A stretch of DNA of 45,169 bases from an uncultured Mycoplasmatota bacterium (GTDB taxonomy: Bacteria > Bacillota_I > Bacilli_A > RF39 > UBA660): contig CAMIXH010000005.1 of NCBI GenBank assembly GCA_946402735.1, positions 1-45,169 of the forward strand. Reading direction: 5' to 3'. The position numbers and the translations under genes were made by a program. The first letter of the stretch is position 1. Every line of letters starts with the position of its first letter. This document shows positions 36,996-43,737 of the stretch, piece by piece. The notes below the pieces were generated by a model. The model had not been told where the DNA came from. It saw only the letters and a program-made list of their open reading frames with translations, and ran no database searches.

Positions 36996-37033
36996 TTAAA
37001 ATAAAAAGATTATATGAACATCATATAATCTTT
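36996..37033 (-). terminator. Strong terminator between the His-rich ORF and hisS
   Basis: RNA stem of 13 bp, AAAGAUUAUAUGA / UCAUAUAAUCUUU with loop UGU, then UUUUUAUUUU. It could end a separate short transcript or be an attenuator for hisS. Confidence 0.9.
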
Positions 37034-37059
37034 ATTTTTTTATTATTGACGCTCTAATT

Positions 37060-37131
37060 TTATATATGCAAAAGAGATTCACTTTCGTGAACTTGATGAT
37101 TATTATGATTATTGAATATTACATATTTCAT
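37060..37131 (-). CDS. Tiny His-rich ORF (23 aa) ahead of hisS, possible leader peptide
   Basis: The frame reads MKYVIFNNHNNHQVHESESL then LHI and stop, with four His codons in 23 (residues 9, 12, 15 and 22). AAAGGAGAGG lies 6-8 bases before the ATG, and a near-perfect promoter lies 24 bases upstream of it. A small hairpin TTCAC-GAAA-GTGAA sits in the coding part and the strong terminator follows. The layout is that of a leader-peptide attenuator for hisS. Against this, hisS may have its own extended -10 promoter, so a separate small RNA or peptide gene is the main alternative. Confidence 0.55.
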   Translation of the reverse strand: MKYVIFNNHNNHQVHESESLLHI

Positions 37132-37154
37132 AATATCCTCTCCTTTGTCTATAC

Positions 37155-37183
37155 ATAATACTAGCATTTTAATTAATTGTCAA
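37155..37183 (-). promoter_or_regulatory. Strong sigma-A promoter of the hisS leader
   Basis: TTGACA (37178-37183), 17 bases, TATTAT (37155-37160) on the minus strand. It starts 4 bases before the end of the upstream prepilin-Hint gene. Confidence 0.88.
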
Positions 37184-37186
37184 TTA

Positions 37187-38575
37187 TTATTTTCTATTCA
37201 TTTTTAACATATTAATATAATTCAATAATGATTCTTTAGTTTGTTCTTTAGTTCCTTCATATAATGATGAAGTTTCATTTAATCTAAGTCCATTATATAA
37301 TTCATCATCAATTTCTGATAATTCACTTCTATCAAATACAGGATTATTTTCTTTAACAAACTTCATATTTTCAATTCTATATAAGTTATTAATACCATGT
37401 GATGTTAATATTCCATTTGCATAAACATTTATATGATGATCAGTAATAATATTACAGTATTCAATTTCTTCTTCTATTTCTTCTCTACTAATTAGTTTAA
37501 CTCTCTTATTATTAGCATTAATTGTAGTAAATCCAATTGGTAATTTCTTAGCAGAAACAAACATTTTATCATCATCGCTATAAATTCTATGATCTCCTAC
37601 TACTTTTAATGTAGTACCATCATCAAATGTTAATAAGTAATAACATGAATCAACCATAATTTTTTGAATCCATAATGGTTTAACCCATACTTCTTTTCCT
37701 AAATCAAAATCCCATGCAAATACTAAATCATCATAAGTAATATCTCTTAATTTCTTCTTTAATTTTTTCTTTTTCTTTTTATCATAAACATATATTTCAC
37801 AATCTGCATCTAAACATGGACCATTTCCTCCACCAGTTGGTGGGTAACTAAGCATTGAGAATGAATAACAAACTTCATTTGAAGGTAATAACACAGATGT
37901 AGAAGTTAAAGTTTGAGGAGGATTTTGATTTAAACATGTTCTTACATTGTTATAAGTAATAGATCCTTTAGATTCTAAACAATCAAAATATCCTACCGGT
38001 ATTCCTAATTTAAAATCTTGCCCACTTTCACTAAGAGTAATACCTCTATGTAAAGTTATCATTGTTTTTGATAATGTTAAATTAGTCGAAACAGTACAAA
38101 CTTCCATTGGTCTTGGTCTTCCACCAGTTACTTCTTCACAACCAATATTTATTTTTCCACTATCATTTGTTATTTCAGCTAACTTTTCAACTCCCTCTAT
38201 ATCAGTTATTTGTAAATTACCACCAAAATATTGAAATTGATAAGTTCCATCTGTAGCAAAGAATTCTGAAACAGATCCAGATTTATTCATTTTAACAAAA
38301 TAATTTATTTCATTTCTTCCACTTAAATCTAATTTATTATTACAATTTTGTTGATTAGATCTAGCATATGTCATTTCATCAGTTTCAAACATAGAATCTG
38401 TCATCCACTTTTGCTGAGCAGTAGTATATATTTGTTTACATTCAGTAATAAATGATCTTTCTTTCGCTTCATTAAATAATTCAATTATATTTGGTAAAGC
38501 AATAATAACAAGTAATGATAGTATTGCTACTACTGCTAATAATTCTACTAGTGTAAATCCTTTATTCTTTTCCAT
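37187..38575 (-). CDS. Prepilin fused to a Hint (intein/hedgehog-type) autoprocessing domain
   Basis: A 462-aa protein from the ATG at 38575, with AGGTG 5 bases upstream; the frame opens at 38590. The N-terminus MEKNKGFTLVELLAVVAILS is a class III prepilin signal with Glu5 and one helix. A Cys-rich pilin-like region runs to about 240, then a Gly-rich linker PPTGGGNGP. From Cys254 a Hint domain follows: block A CLDADCEIYVYD, then LRDITYDDLVFAW, block B LTFDDGTTLKVVGDHRIYS with the conserved His329, SAKKLPIG, and block F-like HHINVYANGILTSHG at about 380-394. The usual final Asn is Gly (HG, not HN), and a 68-residue tail follows. Expected chemistry is an N-S acyl shift at Cys254 releasing or modifying the pilin; splicing is unlikely. 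A KKKKKKLKKK run lies just after block A. Confidence 0.88.
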   Translation of the reverse strand: MEKNKGFTLVELLAVVAILSLLVIIALPNIIELFNEAKERSFITECKQIYTTAQQKWMTDSMFETDEMTYARSNQQNCNNKLDLSGRNEINYFVKMNKSGSVSEFFATDGTYQFQYFGGNLQITDIEGVEKLAEITNDSGKINIGCEEVTGGRPRPMEVCTVSTNLTLSKTMITLHRGITLSESGQDFKLGIPVGYFDCLESKGSITYNNVRTCLNQNPPQTLTSTSVLLPSNEVCYSFSMLSYPPTGGGNGPCLDADCEIYVYDKKKKKKLKKKLRDITYDDLVFAWDFDLGKEVWVKPLWIQKIMVDSCYYLLTFDDGTTLKVVGDHRIYSDDDKMFVSAKKLPIGFTTINANNKRVKLISREEIEEEIEYCNIITDHHINVYANGILTSHGINNLYRIENMKFVKENNPVFDRSELSEIDDELYNGLRLNETSSLYEGTKEQTKESLLNYINMLKMNRK

Positions 38576-38591
38576 ATCATCACCTATCATA

Positions 38592-38600
38592 ATTATAACA
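38592..38600 (-). promoter_or_regulatory. Extended -10 promoter of the prepilin-Hint gene
   Basis: TGTTATAAT on the minus strand, 17 bases before the ATG; the -35 region is weak. It suggests that this gene can be expressed apart from ligA. Confidence 0.55.
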
Positions 38601-38628
38601 TAATTAATTAATTTTACACGTTATTTTT

Positions 38629-40575
38629 TTATTTTGTCATTTCCAATAATTCTTCTTCTGATATAATTGGTATTCCAAGTTCTTTAGCTGTCTTATTTTT
38701 AGTAGATGTACTAGTTACATCATTATTAATTAAATATGTTACTTTACTAGACATACTACCAATTACTTTTCCACCATTTTGTTCTATATACTCTATCATT
38801 TCATCTCTATTATTAAAGTGTTCTAGTGATCCAGTAATTACAAATACCATATCTTTTAAAGTTGTTTTTTCACTTCTTATATCTACAAATTCAACTTCTT
38901 CTAGTAATCTATCAAGTGAAGAATTAAAGTCAGGATTATTCATAGCATCAACAAACTTTTCTGCTATTACTTCTCCTACACCATCTATTAAACTTAAGTC
39001 TTCTATAGTTGCATGTCTAATCTTATTAATATCATTATCATAATACTTACAAATCAATTTAGCTCTACTTAATCCAATTTCTGGAATACCTAAAGCATAT
39101 ATAAAATTAGCTATTTTAACTTTTCTAGATTTTTCTATACTACTAATCATATTATCATATGATTTTTGACCAAACCCATCAAAATTAATAATTTTTTCTC
39201 TATACTTATCTAAGTGATACATATCAGCAAAATCATATACCATATTTTCTTTAAATAAACGCGCTAATATTTGTTCTGATATACCATCTATATTCATAGC
39301 ATTTCTACTAGTAAACAAATCTAATTTTTTAATAAATTTAGCATGACAATAATCATTTAAACAATATAAATATTTAATACCATTATTTACTACTATTGTT
39401 GTTTCATGAGTACATACTGGACAATATTGTGGAATAGTAAAATTATTACTCTCTTCTACATCTTTAGCTATTTGTGGAATAATCATATTAGCTTTAAATA
39501 CTTCAATATGATCATGAATACCAAGTTTTAATCTTTCCATAATAGATATATTATGTACTGATGCACGTGATACAATTGTACCTTCTATTTCTATTGGTTC
39601 AAATACCGCAACTGGATTTATTAAACCAGTACGAGATGCACTCCAATCTATGCTAAGTAATGTTGATTCTACTGTTTCATCTTTCCATTTGAATGCAATT
39701 GAATGTCTTGGATACTTAGCAGTCATACCTAAAGATAACCCATATTTAGTATCATCAAAAGTTAAAACTAATCCATCACTAGGGATATCATAATCTTTAA
39801 TTCTAGATTTATAATTCATAACAGATTCATACATAGTATCTTTAGTTACTTTCATTCTCTCAACACATTCAAATCCTAAAGATTCTAACCATTTAAATTG
39901 CTCATCTTTTGAATTAGGTAAATCCCCTTCTTTAGAGATTAATGCAAATATAATACAATTAACATTTCTTGAAGCAGTTACATTTGGATCTAATTGTCTA
40001 ACTGATCCACTACATAAATTTCTAGGATTCTTATATTGACCATCATCATCTTCAATAAGATTATTCATTTTTTCAAAATCACTATATTTAATAATAGCTT
40101 CACCACGAAGAACTAATTCTCCTTTATATGAAATATTAAATGGAACATTTTTAAATCTTTTAACATTCTCTGTTACTACTTCTCCAATTATTCCATTACC
40201 ACGAGTTACTCCTCTTAATAGTTTTCCATCTTTATATGTAAGTACTATTGTAAGACCATCTAATTTCCATGATAATAATCCTTCTTTATCTTCAATAAAT
40301 TCAGCTAGTTCATCAATACTCTTTGTTTTTTGAAGTGATAACATAGGACTAGGATGTTCATATTTTTCTAATTCTTTAGAAACACTAACTTCTACATTAA
40401 CAGTTGGACTATTAGATAAAGTTATATTAGTTTCTTTTTCAAGATTAACAAGTTCATCATATAATTTATCATATTCATAATCAGTCATAATTGGTTCACT
40501 ATTTTGATAATATGCATATGATGCTTCATTTAATAGTTCAATTAATTCTTTCATTCTAGATATTTTATCTTCCAT
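38629..40575 (-). CDS. ligA: NAD-dependent DNA ligase LigA
   Basis: It seals nicks in replication and repair using NAD. It is 648 aa. The adenylation Lys104 lies in LSWKLDGLT, and the NAD-binding Ia domain is at the N-terminus. A zinc finger (CPVC ... YCLNDYC) is near 390-415, helix-hairpin-helix repeats follow (GIPEIGLSRAKLI, LIDGVGEVIAEKF), then a C-terminal BRCT domain (VFVITGSLEHFNNRDEM). The ribosome site is GAGGGTG. A hairpin and an extended -10 box overlap in its leader. Confidence 0.97.
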   Translation of the reverse strand: MEDKISRMKELIELLNEASYAYYQNSEPIMTDYEYDKLYDELVNLEKETNITLSNSPTVNVEVSVSKELEKYEHPSPMLSLQKTKSIDELAEFIEDKEGLLSWKLDGLTIVLTYKDGKLLRGVTRGNGIIGEVVTENVKRFKNVPFNISYKGELVLRGEAIIKYSDFEKMNNLIEDDDGQYKNPRNLCSGSVRQLDPNVTASRNVNCIIFALISKEGDLPNSKDEQFKWLESLGFECVERMKVTKDTMYESVMNYKSRIKDYDIPSDGLVLTFDDTKYGLSLGMTAKYPRHSIAFKWKDETVESTLLSIDWSASRTGLINPVAVFEPIEIEGTIVSRASVHNISIMERLKLGIHDHIEVFKANMIIPQIAKDVEESNNFTIPQYCPVCTHETTIVVNNGIKYLYCLNDYCHAKFIKKLDLFTSRNAMNIDGISEQILARLFKENMVYDFADMYHLDKYREKIINFDGFGQKSYDNMISSIEKSRKVKIANFIYALGIPEIGLSRAKLICKYYDNDINKIRHATIEDLSLIDGVGEVIAEKFVDAMNNPDFNSSLDRLLEEVEFVDIRSEKTTLKDMVFVITGSLEHFNNRDEMIEYIEQNGGKVIGSMSSKVTYLINNDVTSTSTKNKTAKELGIPIISEEELLEMTK

Positions 40576-40592
40576 ATTTTCACCCTCTAAGC

Positions 40593-40621
40593 ATAAAAAA
40601 GATAGTCTTTTTTAACTATCT
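40593..40621 (-). terminator. Terminator-like hairpin in the ligA leader
   Basis: RNA stem AGAUAGU / ACUAUCU with an 8-base A-rich loop, then six U, 20 bases before the ligA ribosome site. It follows the terminator of the upstream gene within 25 bases. Confidence 0.7.
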
Positions 40622-40623
40622 CT

Positions 40624-40632
40624 ATTATATCA
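40624..40632 (-). promoter_or_regulatory. Extended -10 promoter of ligA
   Basis: TGATATAAT on the minus strand. Initiation about 7 bases on would fall within the 5' arm of the hairpin at 40593-40621, so transcripts made here would escape that terminator while read-through transcripts would not. Confidence 0.6.
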
Positions 40633-40640
40633 AATTATCA

Positions 40641-40665
40641 ATAAAAAAAGTAGATTTAATATCTA
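40641..40665 (-). terminator. Terminator after the thioredoxin-like gene
   Basis: RNA stem GGUAGAU / AUCUACU (one G-U pair) with a short loop and seven U, adjoining the stop codon. Confidence 0.8.
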
Positions 40666-41424
40666 CCTTTTATTTGTTCTTTTAGTTGTTTTCTTAGCTG
40701 GTGCTTTCTTAGGAGTAGTCTTTTTTACTGGTAATTTTTTTACTGGTGTTTTTTTAACAGGTGCTTCTTCTACTTCTTCTTTAACTTCTTCTACTTCATG
40801 AGTAGCTTCTTCACCTTTATTACCACCAAGTTTGATAACAACTATCATTGCTCCAACTAGAACAACTGCTCCGATTAATACAATAACTACATTTGGTTTC
40901 TCACCACTATATGTTGTTGCATCTCCATCTTCAGTTGTATCAGTTGTATCTGGATCATCTGCTTTAATGTCATTTCTTTGAACATTTTCAACGCCAAGTT
41001 TTTTAGCTATTTGATTAACAACATCTTTATCTCCTTCTTTATAAGCTTTGTTAATATAGCTTTCTAAATTAGTATCATATGTTGCTGCAGCATATAAATT
41101 ACTAATAACTATGAATGGTGTTCCTTCATAAGAAGCATCACTAAATCCATCAGCAATAAACTTTTCAGCAACTGCTTTTCCTAATTTATAATCTCTTCCT
41201 TGTTCCCAATATACATGGTCAACATATAATTCTCTTCTTTCAATAGTAAATTTTTTATTGTAAGAATCTAAACCTTGTAAGTATTCTACTTCTGCTTCAC
41301 AGTAAGGACATCCTCCTGCTTCAAAAACATAAACCTTTACTTTTGCTTTTTCTTTTGCACTAACACCCATAAAAGGAATAATTAGTAATAATGCAAATAA
41401 AACCATTATTATTTTTTTCTTCAT
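40663..41424 (-). CDS. Secreted thioredoxin-like, membrane-anchored protein with Lys/Pro-rich tail
   Basis: The frame opens at 41478, but GGAGG lies 8 bases before the ATG at 41424, which gives a clean signal peptide MKKKIIMVLFALLLIIPFMG. The 253-aa protein has CPYC at 39-42 in FEAGGCPYCEAEVEYL, the thioredoxin or glutaredoxin active-site pattern, and GTPF with the cis-Pro near 101-104. One membrane helix lies at about 178-199. The C-terminal tail (about 221-253) is a run of KKTP, KKLP, KKAP units like histone H1, and should be cytoplasmic. A thiol-disulfide role outside the membrane is likely; the tail's role is unknown. The neighbour upstream has a similar basic segment. Confidence 0.82.
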   Translation of the reverse strand: MKKKIIMVLFALLLIIPFMGVSAKEKAKVKVYVFEAGGCPYCEAEVEYLQGLDSYNKKFTIERRELYVDHVYWEQGRDYKLGKAVAEKFIADGFSDASYEGTPFIVISNLYAAATYDTNLESYINKAYKEGDKDVVNQIAKKLGVENVQRNDIKADDPDTTDTTEDGDATTYSGEKPNVVIVLIGAVVLVGAMIVVIKLGGNKGEEATHEVEEVKEEVEEAPVKKTPVKKLPVKKTTPKKAPAKKTTKRTNKR

Positions 41425-41479
41425 TCTAAAATCCTCCAAATCATTACTTATTTTATTACAAATCACTTTACTAGTCAAA

Positions 41480-41797
41480 TTATTGATTATCTTTTCTTAT
41501 ATTACATGCATATAAAATACCAATTACTAAAAATGCTACAGCTATTAAAATATCAAATGAGTAATTAGAATCTGCAACATGATTTAATGCTGCACTAATA
41601 AACCAACATATAGCGCATACAAAATATAATATTGCTGTTGTTTTATAAGATAACAATCTTGAATTCTTATTCTTTTGTTCCTTTTTAGGTTCAGTCTTTT
41701 CTACCTTTATAGCTTCTACTTTTTCTACTACTTTTTTAGGTTCTCTTTTTACTGTTTTCTTTGCCACAGTTTTTTTCTTACTTGTTTTAGTTGCCAT
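41480..41797 (-). CDS. Small membrane protein with Lys-rich cytoplasmic N-terminus
   Basis: The frame opens at 41827, but AGGAGG lies 6 bases before the ATG at 41797, giving 105 aa. The N-terminal 50 residues are strongly basic (MATKTSKKKTVAKKTVKREP). Two hydrophobic segments follow (AILYFVCAICWFISAAL and SFDILIAVAFLVIGILYA) with a short connecting loop, so both ends face the cytoplasm. I recognise no family. The basic segment resembles the tail of the next gene, which suggests a shared partner such as nucleic acid or acidic lipid. They are probably one operon. Confidence 0.72.
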   Translation of the reverse strand: MATKTSKKKTVAKKTVKREPKKVVEKVEAIKVEKTEPKKEQKNKNSRLLSYKTTAILYFVCAICWFISAALNHVADSNYSFDILIAVAFLVIGILYACNIRKDNQ

Positions 41798-41835
41798 CAT
41801 ATTCCTCCTATAATTAATTTTACACAAAATTAGTA

Positions 41836-42474
41836 TTATTGTAAATAATCAATACCTATTTCTTCTATTTTAGCAAGTATTAATTTACTTGATGTATTTA
41901 TAAATTGTTTTATATTTTCTATGTCAAAAACATATTCTTTTTTTGCTCTTGCATTTTCAATTATTAAACTTGTTTTATCAATTAATAATTGTAATCTATC
42001 CATTCTTATTTCTTCTATAATATCATCAAATTGTGGTAAGTCATTATAGAATATTTTTAAATCCAAATCATATTCATCTAATAATTTAGTATTTAAATTT
42101 GTTGAATCACTATAGATATATTTTTGCATTAATCCCTGTGAACATCTAATAACACTACCATCTAATTTATGTATTAAATTATAACTATATATTTCTGAAA
42201 TAAAATATTTATACCATAAATAATCTGTATATAGATGAATATAATATCCAAGAACAAAATCATCATTTAAATGATATTTATATTTTTTTAAGAATAAATC
42301 AGTCTCTGGTATATTAGTATATTGTTTAAGAATAAAGTGACTTCTTTCTTTTGGCTCTCCCATTATCTTTGCTAAATCAGGTGCGATTGATCCAATTAAT
42401 AGTTTATTTCTATTTCTATGAATTGACTTATTAATTTCACTTGCTACTGCTATATGAATCATTGCTGATGCCAC
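41836..42474 (-). CDS. Zinc-dependent phospholipase C/S1-P1 nuclease-like protein
   Basis: About 212 aa. It fits the zinc-dependent phospholipase C fold: SAMIHIAVASEINK with an N-terminal His, IGSIAPDLAK with Asp, RSHFILKQY with His, and FVLGYYIHLYTDYLWYK with His and Asp, all candidate metal ligands. No signal peptide is seen, which fits the cytoplasmic members of unknown substrate rather than secreted toxins. The start is uncertain: a GTG at 42474 lies 8 bases after AGGAAG, and another GTG lies at 42483. An extended -10 box lies at 42507-42515. Confidence 0.75.
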   Translation of the reverse strand: MASAMIHIAVASEINKSIHRNRNKLLIGSIAPDLAKIMGEPKERSHFILKQYTNIPETDLFLKKYKYHLNDDFVLGYYIHLYTDYLWYKYFISEIYSYNLIHKLDGSVIRCSQGLMQKYIYSDSTNLNTKLLDEYDLDLKIFYNDLPQFDDIIEEIRMDRLQLLIDKTSLIIENARAKKEYVFDIENIKQFINTSSKLILAKIEEIGIDYLQ

Positions 42475-42506
42475 TATTATCACTTCCTATTCTTTTAACA
42501 TAAATA

Positions 42507-42515
42507 ATTATATCA
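42507..42515 (-). promoter_or_regulatory. Extended -10 promoter of the phospholipase C-like gene
   Basis: TGATATAAT on the minus strand. The -35 position falls in the preceding terminator and is weak. Confidence 0.55.
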
Positions 42516-42523
42516 TATAAACA

Positions 42524-42556
42524 TAAAAAAAAGATAACATTTAGTTATCTTTTTTA
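42524..42556 (-). terminator. Terminator upstream of the phospholipase C-like gene
   Basis: RNA stem AAAGAUAAC / GUUAUCUUU with a 5-base loop and eight U, just after the gene at 42557-43138. Confidence 0.88.
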
Positions 42557-43138
42557 TTAATTCATATTTGTACAATCAGTCCAATATTCATCTACATCTG
42601 ATATTTCAGGTGACTCTCCATTTATTGGATTAGTTATATACCATGATTTTTCAAATTCAGTTTCTATTAAATTACTATCATAAGTGAACTTTAATACTCT
42701 TCCTTCATCATCTTCAAGTTCTAATGTTTTTTTGTTTATTATTATAGTTCTATCTTTAATACCTTCACCCTGTGTTATATAGCAAGCATCACTACCAAAA
42801 GATATAATATCATGTAGTTCAATAGTATCTTCATTTACTTTATATGTACCTACTTTTCTTCCTCCAGTAATAGTGTTATGTCCATAAGTATAAGTACCAT
42901 CATTTCTTAAAACTAAATAAACATAATAAGCTTCATTATTATCTGAATCATAGTATTCTTTTATTTCTGCTTTATATCCTCCTACATAAGGATTCGCTTT
43001 TTCTATAGTTGTATCATTTGGTTTATTGTTCTTATTATTCTTATCAACTTTAGAGTTAACAAAATAATAAATTCCACCTAATATTATTACAACTAATAAA
43101 ACTATAATTATAAAATATAAACCCTTTTTATTACTCAT
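42557..43138 (-). CDS. Membrane-anchored extracytoplasmic protein of unknown function
   Basis: A 193-aa protein. It starts with a basic stretch and one membrane helix (LYFIIIVLLVVIILGGIYYF, about 7-27), then an Asn/Lys-rich linker, and an outward-facing domain rich in beta strands (YVYLVLRNDGTYTYGHNTIT). Two Cys, in SDACYIT and near the C-terminus WTDCTNMN, could pair. I do not recognise the family. The pattern of a short strand-rich domain describing growth of a value (NDGTY, GTYKVNEDTIEL) resembles lipocalin-like or DUF domains of Gram-positive surface proteins, which is weak evidence. AGAGGTG precedes the ATG. Confidence 0.75.
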   Translation of the reverse strand: MSNKKGLYFIIIVLLVVIILGGIYYFVNSKVDKNNKNNKPNDTTIEKANPYVGGYKAEIKEYYDSDNNEAYYVYLVLRNDGTYTYGHNTITGGRKVGTYKVNEDTIELHDIISFGSDACYITQGEGIKDRTIIINKKTLELEDDEGRVLKFTYDSNLIETEFEKSWYITNPINGESPEISDVDEYWTDCTNMN

Positions 43139-43155
43139 GAGTCACCTCTATTAAA

Positions 43156-43716
43156 TTATATTAATTTGTTATCTTTTAAATATTTACCAAGTTGTTTCCA
43201 TCCTGTATCATTCCAGAATTTAAATCTAACATCATCTTTGAAACAACCTAATGTTTTAGTTTGACCTTTTGGAATAAATATAAAGTCCCAAGCCCATCCA
43301 TATTTGCCACTTTTTCTTTTAGCAATTGTTCCTTCTGTTATAGATTTAAATACTACTGGTTCTTTACCATATTCACAAAAAGCTAATGCTTGAACGAAAC
43401 AAGCTTTTCTATTTCCAACACCCTTCATTAATTTTAAAAGACCATCTTCTCCGATTGTATCTGCTGCATAATGTGTATAAGCTGCTGGGAATCCTTTTAA
43501 AGCATCTACCATTATTCCTGTATCATTTTTAACAACAGTAGTCTTTAATTCATTACTTGCCCATTTAGCAGAATAAGCTGCTACTTCTTCTACACTATCT
43601 GCTTGTACTTCTATTGTATCCATTTTAACATTATCCACTTCTATTCCTAGTGGTTCTAATGCTTGTTTAGCTTGAGCTATTTTAGCCCAATTGCCTGTTA
43701 CTAACGTAATTTTCAT
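43156..43716 (-). CDS. Non-canonical purine NTP pyrophosphatase (ITPase/RdgB/HAM1 family)
   Basis: It hydrolyses ITP, dITP and XTP to monophosphates and keeps them out of nucleic acid. It is 186 aa. The nucleotide-binding start LVTGNWAKIAQAKQAL fits TGNxxK, and VKNDTGIMVDALKGFPAAY matches the active-site Asp region. C-terminal YGWAWDFIFIPKGQTKTL replaces the common bacterial YGYDPIFxP. This variant looks more like eukaryotic or archaeal ITPases, so transfer is possible. The ribosome site AGGAG lies 11 bases from the ATG. Confidence 0.87.
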   Translation of the reverse strand: MKITLVTGNWAKIAQAKQALEPLGIEVDNVKMDTIEVQADSVEEVAAYSAKWASNELKTTVVKNDTGIMVDALKGFPAAYTHYAADTIGEDGLLKLMKGVGNRKACFVQALAFCEYGKEPVVFKSITEGTIAKRKSGKYGWAWDFIFIPKGQTKTLGCFKDDVRFKFWNDTGWKQLGKYLKDNKLI

Positions 43717-43737
43717 TTTATATTTTTCTCCTAACTT

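Noticed and set aside
36968-37186. T-box leader for hisS
   Set aside because: No GGTACC-type T-box sequence or antiterminator is present in this gap; the hairpin is a simple terminator.
37187-38575. A splicing intein interrupting a pilin gene
   Set aside because: The C-terminal block has HG without the Asn and no Ser/Thr/Cys at the +1 position, and the tail does not look like the rest of a pilin; Hint cleavage without splicing is more likely.
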